DNA from: Acridotheres tristis
Taxonomy: Eukaryota; Chordata; Aves; Passeriformes; Sturnidae
Direction: 5' to 3'
Length of the DNA: 64,000 nt
Assembly (NCBI GenBank): GCA_037013685.1
Contig: CM072894.1
Span: 8,620,841-8,684,840 of the forward strand
Shown: positions 1 to 10,866 of the stretch, in pieces
Layout of the letters: every line of letters begins with the position of its first letter
How positions within the stretch are numbered: the stretch's first letter is position 1
The notes under the pieces: model-generated
Seen by the model: the letters and a program-made list of their open reading frames with translations, nothing else
The model's database searches: none
Told to the model about the DNA's origin: nothing
Program-made: the position numbers and the translations under genes

Positions 1-2346
1 AAAGTATGAAAGACATTAATATTTGAATCAGTGTACCATTATCATTTTTTATAGCATGATGCCAAGTCTTGCCATCCGCTTTCGAGAACAATAAAAAGCT
101 TTTTCACTTGCAAGGTGAGAAATGTAGCATGGAATCCATTTCAAGCTTCTAAGGTCTATTTCAAAACATGGATTGTTTTAAATGAAGTACTTTATGTAAA
201 TGAAAAACTGTCTTGGTACTATGGAGAGCATTGTAACTCTACTCTGTTGATTTATGAATAAAAATATACCACAAACAACCACGTCATATTTACACGTACA
301 ACTCGTGTTTCAATGAAACACTACAGAGACTTCCAGCAGAGAAAGCAAGAGACTTTAAAGGCAGCAATAAAATTAATTCACCTCAGATAGGTTTTGTTTG
401 CTCCAACAAAACCCAGCAAGACTTTAAAAAAGCTCAAAATCTGGGAAAGAAAGCCCTCAGTATTGAATTGTGGATCACAAGGAAGACAAGGAGATGGCAC
501 AAAAATCTGTGACAAGACTTGTCTGGTGTTTCTAGTGTATTTCTCTCATTTGGTGTATCCAAATTCATCTTCCCCACAAAAGTCACGTGGCCAGCCCTTA
601 AAATAATTTGCACTTCATGACTAACTCTGTATTGCTTAATTAGGGATAAACTGCTTTCCAGCTTTTTCTCAGAAGTACCAAGACAGTACTTGGCTATTTC
701 TTTGTGCCAAATAAGTACTACATGTCACTTCACATTACATTTTACACCAATTGATAAAAGTGCATTGTGCACTTTGGAAACAATTAAGGTTTATCTCTTT
801 CTTCTACCAACAATTTACTCTTTCCCTCATCTTAAAAGTGAGGCTGAGCTTTGAGTTATGGTTTCTACATCTCCATATTCCCCTCTTGTTTCCACCCTAA
901 GCCTTTGGAAGAAATGGCCTTTTGTGAAAGCCTCTTAGGAGCTCTGCTTTACAAAGGCCAGGAATATTTGTCCTACTGTGGTCATGTTCTGGTGCTCAAG
1001 AAGGGCAGTTCTTTCTGCAATGTGCACAAAGGAAACTGCTTATTAAAGAACTGAGGTGTTTTCAAATAGTAATAAACTAGAACAAAAGTATTTTGTTTTA
1101 AACACATGCTCCAAACACTGTGCAGTCCACCTTGGTGTGCATTTCAAGAAATCATTGAAGGTCTTAATTTTTTATGCTTTTGTACCAAATACTTGGTCCT
1201 GAATAATCAAGTGAAATCCAATTTCCTTTCAGATACTAAGCACAAAAATACCTCAAAAGGCACAGTAACCATCTACAAAGAACTTGTCCCTAGATACTTC
1301 AAATCAGTCAATCTCCTATCACTTTCAATGCAAAGCAGTCTCTGATTTAAATTTTCTTTATTAAGCTCCCAATGCTATTCTCCTTATTTCTATTTTTTTT
1401 TTCCTTCAGCAGACTGCATTGGAATAAATATTTGTATACATATTTGATAGATACTAAGTTGTATTACCTTTTAGCATAACTAGGACAAATTAATGGAATT
1501 GCGTTCGGTTAATAAGCTTTTCTTGGCAATTGTCACAGGACATACCACTAGACTCAAAAGCACATGAGATTATTTACCACATTGCAGACACACCCAACAG
1601 GTCATGCTTCAGATAATCAAGGACCTTTTTCCACTGGCTTTCTTGCTTTCCTTCTGCCTTACTTACTGGTTGCTTCCCCCTCAGTTCATTAAGGACTTAT
1701 TTACTCTAATGAGTGATTACTTAATTTTCATTTCCTCACTCAGCATAAGTACCATAATATTGCCATATGATATTTTATTCAAATAAAAAATTTATTTGCT
1801 TTTTTAAATCAGTGCAGGAAGGGTCTTCTACATCACATTCCTACCTCGCCTTCTGCTAGATACTAAGCCAACAAAAAAGAAAAAAAAAACCTAATTAAAA
1901 CTGAAAATGTGGACCATAGGCAGTTTATGGTAAGCGTAGAATAGTGATTCTTTTTTTTGCTACTATGATTAATTGCAAGAGTTGAGCTCTATTTTTTTAC
2001 TTTTTCTTCAAGAAGATATCAAGCCAAAATGAAAACAAACTTGCCTCTTTATTCATATTGCAACTATTAAGAGCTCTATTTCCTTTTGGTACTTTAGCAC
2101 TGTACTCTATCCTACCAGGGGAAATAACCATAAGGGCTTTATTTGGTTTCCTTTTTATGCTAATGCTCCATCATAAATGCCACATACAGGCTTGAAGTTT
2201 AAAATTATGTTGATTTTGCAAAGTAGTCGTCACCTCTCTATATTTGGGCCTGATGACTTTTTTCGCCCAAAGTGCCAAGTTGCTATTTCAGGTGGAAGAA
2301 AAGTTTGAAAAAGGCTGAGTATGCTGACAGCCATGCCATTAGCAGC

Positions 2347-2371
2347 AAAAAAAAAAAAAAAAAAAAAAAAA
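2347..2371. repeat. Poly(A) run, 25 bases
   Basis: An uninterrupted run of 25 A, the longest homopolymer in the window. It follows AGCAGC and is followed by TTACAAATCC. No AATAAA lies just upstream and I found no flanking direct repeat, so there is no support for its being the tail of a processed pseudogene. It is most simply a length-variable mononucleotide microsatellite. Confidence 0.9.
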
Positions 2372-4985
2372 TTACAAATCCTACAGAAGCATCACATTTT
2401 ACTGGTGTAAAACATCAGCTTCCAAGGTGCTGCTTAGAGTTCTGAATCCCTGAAACATTAACTCATTCTCTGTCCTATTCCCAGAGTGGAGGTGAGCTGA
2501 TGTGCTCTCCCCAGCAGCCCTAAACACAGAGCCCAGTGGCAAGGTCCTCTCCAACTCCCTCACCCCATCAGTCTGGCACAGTCCACATTTACACGCCTTC
2601 AGGGCATGCTGCAGGGTTCCTCTCTTTATTCAGGCTTTTGCCTGAGGGAGGGCTGCAGAAACAAAGGGAAGGTTGGCAAATTCTCTTTATTTGCAGCGAG
2701 GTCATTTTTATGTATTAACTTATGTACATGTGCCTAGAGATTATGACAGGCACGTTTCATAAAATAGCAAACAACTTTAGCCATAACCTAATTAACTTTG
2801 ACTAAGTAGGAAAATAATTCTCTAGGTCTCCATCACAAATTCCTGTAAAAACTCACCATGATCACAGATGCTACAAAATAAGAGTTTGTCTGATCTAAAA
2901 AGGAAAAAAAAAAGTGCCTTTTCACACACTGAGGCACACACAGGAAAATGAAAAGCAAATTTATAAGTGACATGCAAGTTGTGATACTATTGGAGTCTTT
3001 TCTTCAATGCCCATTGACTCACTGTTGAGTAACAAAAGAAAATTCTTCTCGATATAACTCTGGGCATAATTCTGCATGTGTTAAAATTTTTTGAGATGCT
3101 GTAGTTCACTAGACTTGGAAAAAAATAAAAGGAGCTGCTAAGAATAAATCAGTCCCCTGAAAAGGAGCACAAAGTGGCAGACTCGTGGTGTTATACTGAA
3201 ATAATACAATCAATACAAGAAATCAACTGGAAAGTGAAACTGATTGCTGCATATTTTCTGACAAATCTAAAGAGACTTTCCTGCAGGTGTTGGTTTGACC
3301 TACTCCCCAAAGAAACAAGAGAAGCATATTAGACTGACAAGCTGAGGGCACAGCTTAGGTATAACCTTGTTTTAAGAAAAAAAACACTCCATGTTTTTGA
3401 CGTGACACATCAGTTCTAGAAATGGACTCGAAAAAAATGCAGTGAGTCTTATGGCACCTGCTCTGTGGTGGTTAAATTATTTAGACTTTATCTATTATGT
3501 TACTTAGCAATGCCAAGTATCAGTAAACAATATGTTGCTTCAGTGACAAACTCAGCCTACACCGGGACCAGACGTGTCCCAGACCAATGTATTAAGCTAC
3601 AACAGCACTCAGCAGAGCCAATAAAAGGCTCCATGAAGATTTTTAGAGAGGCCAAGAGAAGCTTCAGCCCTATAAAGTGTCAGTTCTACATTTGCAGTTC
3701 ATCAGGAGGTGTTGAAATGAGTCATTGTGGTTTGGGTGGATGGATAGATCAGTTTAAGAATTGCTTTGCAGTAAGGAGATGCAAAGTGACACAAACTGGG
3801 GATCCTACCAAAAGCTATAAAATGACCAAGTACCAAGGGCTTATATAAAAATTAAGAGAACTTGTATTTGCAAAAGAAGGGCTCATATGGTGTTTAGAGC
3901 CTTATTCAAACCAACAGAATAAATCATCTACAGCTGACGCTCTTACAAAGGGAATGCATGGCAGGGCTGCAGTTCTACTGGAGAAATGAGATGGAGTGCG
4001 TGTGAAGAACACAAATTCCAAATATGAAATCACACACGTGCCTCAATGATGAGCATGTTCCAAATACCTTTAAGCAATATTCATGGCAAGTAAACAGAAA
4101 CCAGAGTGCACTAAGAACACGACAAGTAGAGCAGACCTCAGGAAGAGAGGTCATTTTACAAGGAGAGAAGTAGATACTGCACCATCACAAACACAAAGGT
4201 AAGGTGAAAGGGGATAACACACTCAGCAGGTCACACGTGAAAGCTTTCCCTTCCAATATCTAAATTATGGTGACACTCCTAATGACCCATCTTTTTACAA
4301 AGGGTATGGTAAATATCATGGGATCTTTATATTTAATTAACAAATAAAAGTTTTTAAGCTTTAATAATCTGTGGCTGGCTGCCAAATTTGTGGTTTATGC
4401 CATAATATCAAACATATGTTTTATTAAACATGCAATCCATTCAGTAATTTCCACCAGTTCCAGGCATCCACTTCCCTTCCCTTGAAACACAAAATGCATT
4501 CAGAAGCAGCAGAGTCATCAGAACTGGGAGCTAGAAGATTTAGAGTGAAAAGCTCTGGGGATTTTCTCATTTGTCACCCGTGGGCTCTGGTAGTTACTTA
4601 CAGAGAATGTCATGTTTATCTACAGACTGTAAAATGAAGTTGTTAGGCACAAACTAACTCAGGATGAAGGAGTACAAAAATCACTTGAAATTTCAAACCT
4701 ATCTTCTACCTCCATGGTGAGATAAAGCTGCACGACCTGCCCTTTGCCTGATGCCCAGGGCAAGTAGGGGAACACATGGATTAAAGCTGGATTTCTGGCT
4801 TGGCTATAAGCTCTGTGGAAATGCCATGTAATAGTTCTTGACCTGAGCAATTATCCCATCAGACATAGGATCAACATGGGATCATGTAATGTAATGATTC
4901 TGGGGAAAAGGATGAGGTTAATGATGCAAACTCAAGCTTTCAAAATAGACCCAAAAGCTTGCCACAGCAGTTTCAAAGTACACAA

Positions 4986-5001
4986 TTTTTTTTTTTTTTT
5001 T
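4986..5001. repeat. Poly(T) run, 16 bases
   Basis: An uninterrupted run of 16 T preceded by CACAA and followed by GACAAATG. Simple mononucleotide repeat; no associated element was identified. Confidence 0.9.
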
Positions 5002-6127
5002 GACAAATGAAAACTTTTTTTAACACTAACACTTAACAGTATTTGTTTACAGCGTTAAAAGCTTTAACAATAACCAAAGACTGAAATGCAAAACCCCCAG
5101 GAGTATCGCTTGCATTGATAACAAAATATTTTTTGAGACAGTAATTGGACAGTACACCTGCTTTTGCATGTAACTGGTAACACTTCTAAAACCGAAAAGC
5201 TGATTGCAGAAGAGTTGTTTACTGTGAAAACTCTCCTGCTTCACTCCACTTTACCCAGAAAAGTCACTAAATCACACTAAGACTTGAATTATGAATATCT
5301 GCTATCATGAGGTTGTGGGGTTTTGATCATCAGACATTTTATTTACTCAGAACTTCTGACATAATTGTCACGATTACTGAAATGTTAAATGTGATTATGT
5401 TATCTAGCCAACACGTTTGGAATGGAAAGAAAGGAAAAAGCTGTTTTTCCCAAGGTTTAAGAACATAAAGTCCTTGATCTGTCTACTTGTTTATCATGAG
5501 ACCACTCTGTCTTTGTTGGGGATGGATACCAAACATAACAGATGGTTCGCCAAAACTCTATCACGTTTGCTTCAATTATTTGTGAAAGACTGCAGAGGGG
5601 GAGGAAAGAACTACGATGATACATTAAAATCTAAAAGAAACACAAAGCCAGGTACTAAACAATAGAAAAAAATAACATCCTGAAGACAATAGATGTTCAT
5701 GCACAAGTTGCCCTGAAACAGCTCCAGGATATTTCACTTCAACAGAAATGAGGCAAGTATAGAATCAAACAAACAGGATGTCAAAAAAAGAGATAGTTTC
5801 ACGGTTAATTCTGCCTACTTAATTTTTTCAACACTCCAAAGGGACACACAGTTCATCGTGCATAGTATTTCCATGGAACTACTAACTTAGTATTATGAGA
5901 ACATATGTAAAAGATAAAGATACACCACTATGTGCAACAATTAACTCTGATTGCAAAAGGGCAAACTTGTAATGTGATAGGAGACCAAACGACCTTTTAA
6001 ATACAAGGCAAAGCTCAGCAGACAGTAGTGTGCTTTTTGATTCTCCTAAGCCCTTAAGAATGCCTTTTCATGGGCCAAGGTGTTTAAAAGACATCTATTT
6101 ATGGCATTTAAGAGATCCAGTTTAGTG

Positions 6128-6186
6128 ATAGACCTTTCAGGTTAATGATTGACCTCAATCTTTTTTGTAACATAAATGATTCTATG
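6128..6186 (+). mobile_element. Degraded CR1 LINE 3'-end fragment
   Basis: The segment reads AGACCTTTCAGG, then ATTGACCTCAATCTTTTTTG, then ACATAAATGATTCTATG. From memory, bird CR1 3' ends have the order 'gatctcagaggtcttttccaacc' followed by 'taaatgattctatg', and the ending TAAATGATTCTATG is the most diagnostic part. The central part is strongly diverged, only the extreme 3' end is visible, and the terminal 8-bp repeats are reduced to one unit. CR1 copies are normally 5'-truncated, so a short 3' remnant is the expected form. This is identification from memory, not from a search. Confidence 0.5.
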
Positions 6187-9100
6187 CAGGAGAAGGTGTA
6201 GAACAGACTTACCAAACCCTCACGTGTTTCCATGTGTCTTATGAATTTGCCACCAGCAATCCACCAAAACACAAATGCCAACACTGCAGTACTAAATCAA
6301 GCATTCAAATATTAAAGGAAATAGATTAGAAAAAAAAAAAAAGGCAGAGATTTATAAATCATGTTTGAACATGACTTTTCCTGACCTAAAAGTGTTTGAC
6401 CTCAGAGCTGCAAAAATTTACAGCATTGAAATGAGATAATTTCATTATGTAATCTGATTTCCACTGCACTTGTACTTAGCTACCTCTCCTTCACTAGATC
6501 CAGTAAGTTACATTTATCAAGATTATCTTCCTCAAGGTGCCAGTACTTCTTGTTAACTTCTCTTTAAGACACACCAAAACCAGAAAGACAATCAATGACT
6601 TTTGACAATATGTTCCAAAGATTACACTCTAATTTATGGATAAAGTCCAGACACTTGTTTTTTTCTTGTCACTGTCCATCAGCAGACACTCCTCTTACAA
6701 AATGCCTCAATACTGAGGGCTTCCTTTGTCAGAACACATTGGAAAATCAGTTATGATTTGTCATATACTAAATAAGCTATATACACAGAAATATAACTAT
6801 ATTAGATAAATGGATATGTAACAGGTAACCTACAAAAGCTATTCTGAGAAAAAAATTATGTTCAACATGTAACAGGTAATTTTTGTGACATTCAGGCTAT
6901 CACCTTGGATTTTCAGTATTATGGGAATCAGAGAGAAAGGCTGAATATTTTTCATTATACTTTAGAATACGTAGTTAACAAAACTGAGTCCCCAAATTTA
7001 CTGGGGTAAACAGAGATGCAAGAAGTAATTTTTTGTCTCCTCCCTGACCTTTGTATATTATTATGCCTGATAATTCTTTTCCTATACAAAAGAGATAATA
7101 AATTACAGGACTAAAAAATGTTACTAGAAAGAACTGCAGTGTTTACTACCAGATTTCTCTGATAAATAAATTATGTTCTTGGAGGTTTTAGAATTTATTC
7201 CATAGATAGTTGAATCCTTCCCAAGTGAACTAGAAGTTCTGCCTGAAGCCTTAAAGTCCTGTTTGGAAATAACTAGACCTTGCATTTTAGGGTAAAGCAC
7301 ATCTGAAATCTGAAATTCACTTTAATAATTCACCCTCCAAGGGTGAAGGGTTATATACACCAACACATCTCCGAGGTTACTACAAGGTGCAGCATTCCTG
7401 CACTGTCCTGTGTGGCTCATACAAATGAAGCCTCCACCTCTGCTGGTGGCAGACCTCTCTCACAACATGTGCTCCATCAGCCCAAAAAACACACCTCAAA
7501 ACCTAATGACCAGCCCAGTGCCCATTACCTCCATTGCAACCTCTCCAGATCAGACTTTCCCTTAGAATGGACATGAAGACAACTTGAGTTTTACTGATAT
7601 TTTTTGATAAAAATACAGTGGATGAATCTGCAGCACATGTAGAGTTCCCTACAAACGATTGTGGAAAGCACTGGTACAAGGCAGTGTGGGAATTAGAGAC
7701 TGATAAAAATTATTTAAACCATCATATAATACATTGCTAATCCAAATTCCACACCTCTTGAACAGTGAGAGAAAGGTGAAAAGCTTCATCTTTTACCAAC
7801 ATACACATGTTGGGCATGAGCTCAGATCTTGGGAGTTGTCATGGAATGTTCCATCCTGCTCATTCCCCTGGCAGTGAAATCTCTCTGACCATTAACAAGT
7901 AATTCCTTTGCAAGAGCCAGGAGTATTCAGCTCAGTAACCATCTAATTTCTTAATAAAAGAAAGTAATCAAGGTTACCTGTGAAGAGGATGAAGCCAATG
8001 TCCCTGCAATTTACAATTGTCACAATTGCCACTCTTATAAAATCAGTATTTTCAGTGTCTAGCTCAAGACAAATACCTTTTCTCCCATGTGTCATTGCAG
8101 ATAACTGCAATTCAATCCTATTTTTGAGTCTTTGTTGTAGGAGGTAAACAAAATAGCATCTGCACTTTGGTTATTTTTTTACCTGTACATGTGAAGAGAA
8201 AACTGCAGAGTGTTAATGCTCAAGTTTATGTTAATCATGTCTAGGTCTAATACTCCACAAAAGGGAGCATTCACCATTTTTCACTCCATTTCAGAATAAA
8301 AAGAATAAAAGCAAACACAAGAGCAATGTAACATCAGAATTCTTTACAGCTGCCCTATTTCAGTTGTAGATGTGCACTATTCTTGTCTGTCTAGCCTTAT
8401 AGAGGCTGTACCTAGTTATAAACAGTATTAAATTTAGTAATTTAAAAGAAAATTTTACTATAACAGCAGCACAAGCTATTATGTTCCAGCAATCCATCAT
8501 TTTTAGAGAAAAAATGTATTTTCTTCACAATGAGCAATTTATGGAATCAGAGAGTACATCTGGGATTTCTATATCAAGTCTATTATTTCACAAAAAATAG
8601 CTCTAGTAAGAGTAAGGCTAGATAAATATTAGAAGAGATTGACATTTTGTGTAGATTATTTCTAAGATCCAAAAATAATTTGGTAAGCATTGTACCAAAC
8701 AGTGAATGGAAAGATCTGCAGCTCATAAGTCAATGTATTAATTTGAAATAATGGGTAGATTCCCAAGGGTAAAAAGACAAACAAACACCCCGCCCCAAAC
8801 AGCTCTGAAATTATTCACACTATTTGCTTACACCCACCCCTAGCAGCCCTTGGGAATCCTGCAGCCAGGCAAGTTCTGGCCCAAGGTTATCCCACTCCAC
8901 CACAGGGAAGGCAGGAGGGCAATGAAAGGCTCTCAGAGCTCCTATAAAGCCAGTTCCAGTGTCTCCATACCATCCACACTATTAGAGACCTGAATTAAAA
9001 CATTTCCTCCCAAAGACAAGTTGTTGGGGTTTTTTGTCGTGTTCTTTTTTACTCCAGTGCTCCCTTAGCAATTAAATGAGGCGCTGTGGGCTGATTTGCT

Positions 9101-10315
9101 TGAGCTAAAAGAAATTTAAAGCATTAATCCTATATTTTAAAAAATATTGTAATTTCTAAGCACTTCGATATTAATTCATCAATTCAAGCAGAAAACAGAC
9201 CTCTCTTCATTCCACAACTTCATTCTGGAAGCAGATTGTGGGATGTTTTATTTTTTGGAGGATATGAGGATGTTGTAACAAAACACCCAAGCAAATCTAA
9301 CTATTTACAGGAAATAATGGATGAAATTTTGTCTTCAGAACCACAATATTTTGTTAGATCATGAATGTATGGAGCCCAAAACTGCATGTGAAAAGAGTTG
9401 GGTTTTTTTTCCTGGTTTGTTGGGTTTTTTTCTAAATGTAGCTAATGCCTTATTAGACTTATGAAATTAAGTTCACAAAATTTCAACACTGTATGTTATA
9501 ATCATCACTGTAAGTATATGCCAAATACAAGAATAACATATATATAGATCGAGGTAAATAGTAAAGGTGTGTTTTCTCAAATAAATGGGTTCAAACTATG
9601 TCTATTTCTATCTTCAGTGTGCCAACCTCTCTTTCCTTGTTCTATGAAATAATCTATGTATTTTGAAAATCATAGGAATCAAATAACTCATGACTTATGT
9701 ACTTGTAAGGGGTGTTTTCAGGTGTCTTTTACTCTGTGCCTATGGATAATTAAAGCTTTTTAAACAGGGAGAAAACAAGAGAAAACCAATCAGCATGTAA
9801 CTTCAATATTGTTCTTCCCTCCTGATACACAACCTCACCTCTTCACTTGTAATAGTTTCCTAATTTATTAAAATTGATTCCACATTATAAACACAGTTTG
9901 TGCAATCCAAATACTGCCTCTAGATTCAAACAATGAAATAAGTGTCAATGGTTCAGTTTTCCTTTCCTCCCCACTTTACCCTTGGGCTTTCTGGCTCCCA
10001 TGCAGACCTAGAGATGAAGAGTTACTCATTCTCCCACCAAGCACACCTCAAAATGAAGATCAGGAAAATAACTCTGCACATCCATATCAGCTGCCCAGTG
10101 TTAGATGAGCAGTAGCATTGGCTTATTCCAAGAAACAATCTACTCACAGAGCAGGAGCCAGTTCCTTTTTCTGTACAAGTATCACATCAGGGAGTTTACA
10201 TTTGCAGGGATCTTCATCAAGGATGTTTATAGCATGCAAAGGAGGCAGCGGAATATTAAAATTTCACACACATGTGCTTTTGGCTCAATTACAATTCCAT
10301 TAACAATACATAGAA
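6187..10315. other. Non-coding AT-rich DNA, no gene recognised
   Basis: No supported exon, RNA gene or mobile element. The region holds a 13-base A run (6330-6342), a 13-bp direct repeat (6816-6828 and 6867-6879) and the T/G-rich stretch around 9400-9432. The remaining sequence is unique to my reading. Confidence 0.65.
6816..6879. repeat. Pair of 13-bp direct repeats
   Basis: ATGTAACAGGTAA occurs exactly at 6816-6828 and again at 6867-6879, start to start 51 bp. The sequence between is AT-rich and not itself repeated. The repeats could be target-site relics, a replication-slippage scar or chance; no transposon ends are visible next to them. Confidence 0.7.
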
Positions 10316-10321
10316 GAGAAC
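10316..10321. repeat. Target-site duplication, left copy
   Basis: GAGAAC directly abuts the TG end of the solo LTR and is repeated exactly on its other side at 10861-10866. A 6-bp duplication is the length usually made by the integrases of class II (betaretrovirus-like, ERVK) elements; it is not the 4- or 5-bp length usual for class I or ERVL. Confidence 0.85.
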
Positions 10322-10410
10322 TGTTGTGCTTTGGCTCTGCAGAACCAGGCCAGCAGGAGTGGCAAATAAAAGAGACAGGCACAACTGGGTTACCCAGAAA
10401 GGAAAACAGC

Positions 10411-10416
10411 TTTAAT
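10411..10416 (-). promoter_or_regulatory. LTR polyadenylation signal ATTAAA
   Basis: The minus strand reads ATTAAAGCTG here. It lies about 90 bp from the 3' end of the LTR, and a T/G-rich segment (TTGTGCCTGTCTC on the minus strand) follows about 30 bp downstream. This is the expected spacing for cleavage at the R/U5 border. ATTAAA is the commonest variant of the AATAAA hexamer. Confidence 0.65.
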
Positions 10417-10494
10417 GGCAAAACAACAAACAGCAAAAGGCAAACATGCGGTAGAGGATCAACCACAAAAGGCTTCAAATGGGTGCATTCAACA

Positions 10495-10542
10495 ATATAT
10501 ATATGGTAGAACTGGGGGTGGGTCTGAGGGCAGGGATCCAAT
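10495..10542 (-). promoter_or_regulatory. Candidate LTR promoter (TATA-like and ATTGG box)
   Basis: On the minus strand ATTGG (10542-10538) lies about 35 bp before an alternating TA stretch (10505-10495). With a start about 30 bp further on, the R region would be about 75 bp up to the ATTAAA signal. A competing TATA-like box, CATATAAGG at 10637-10629, would instead give an R region of about 200 bp. The sequence does not decide between them. Confidence 0.4.
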
Positions 10543-10860
10543 CACAAACCAGGATTAGGAACATCCAAATAGTGTGACCAACAACAACCAAGCAGGGGAG
10601 AGAATTTGGGAACGTTCTGGAAGCACAACCTTATATGGGCAGGGCTCTTAGGATATCCACTCCCATGGGTCCTTGCTTCTCTTACTTTGCCCACCCTGAG
10701 TACTAGGGATATCCAATTCAATGTTTCAAGCTTCAATATACCAATTGGATATTGGAATATCTCCTCCTACAGGCCCAATCCCCATGGCCTTAGGTTGATG
10801 CCTTGTCTGTAAGAAGGTGAAAGTGTCCCACCACCTGTTCCAGTTAATCCCATTCCCACA

Positions 10861-10866
10861 GAGAAC
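10861..10866. repeat. Target-site duplication, right copy
   Basis: GAGAAC, identical to the copy at 10316-10321, directly follows the CA terminus of the solo LTR. Perfect identity of the two copies argues that the insertion is not extremely old. Confidence 0.85.

Larger units (their letters stand above)
1..6120. other. Non-coding AT-rich DNA, no gene recognised
   Basis: Both strands carry only short open frames. The longest is 127 codons at 3465-3848 on the plus strand; it has no recognisable domain and begins and ends without credible splice or promoter context. Homopolymer runs occur at 2347-2371 (A) and 4986-5001 (T). I see no mobile element that I can name, no RNA gene and no CpG island. 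The stretch is intergenic or intronic. Coding potential of a small unannotated exon cannot be excluded from sequence alone. Confidence 0.7.
10322..10860 (-). mobile_element. Solo LTR of an endogenous retrovirus (ERVK-type), 539 bp
   Basis: The element begins TGTTGTGC and ends TTCCCACA on the plus strand, so it has the canonical TG...CA ends, and is flanked by perfect GAGAAC duplications. Read on the minus strand it has the order of a retroviral LTR. Two CCAAT motifs lie in the presumed U3 (around 10741-10756). TATA-like motifs lie at 10629-10637 and 10495-10505. A polyadenylation signal ATTAAA lies at 10416-10411, followed by a GT-rich stretch and a short U5 to the end. U3 also holds a perfect 10-bp inverted repeat (10709-10718 with 10743-10752). 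No internal gag, pol or env sequence adjoins either end, so this is a solo LTR left by recombination between the two LTRs of a provirus. The ATTAAAGCTGTTTTCC context resembles LTRs I know from bird genomes. The exact family is not determined. Confidence 0.85.

Noticed and set aside
2300..2371. Processed pseudogene or retroposon tail at the 25-base A run
   Set aside because: No poly(A) signal, no recognisable body and no flanking duplication.
3465..3848. 127-codon plus-strand open frame
   Set aside because: No recognised domain, no promoter or splice context, and composition like flanking DNA; open frames of this size occur by chance in 64 kb.
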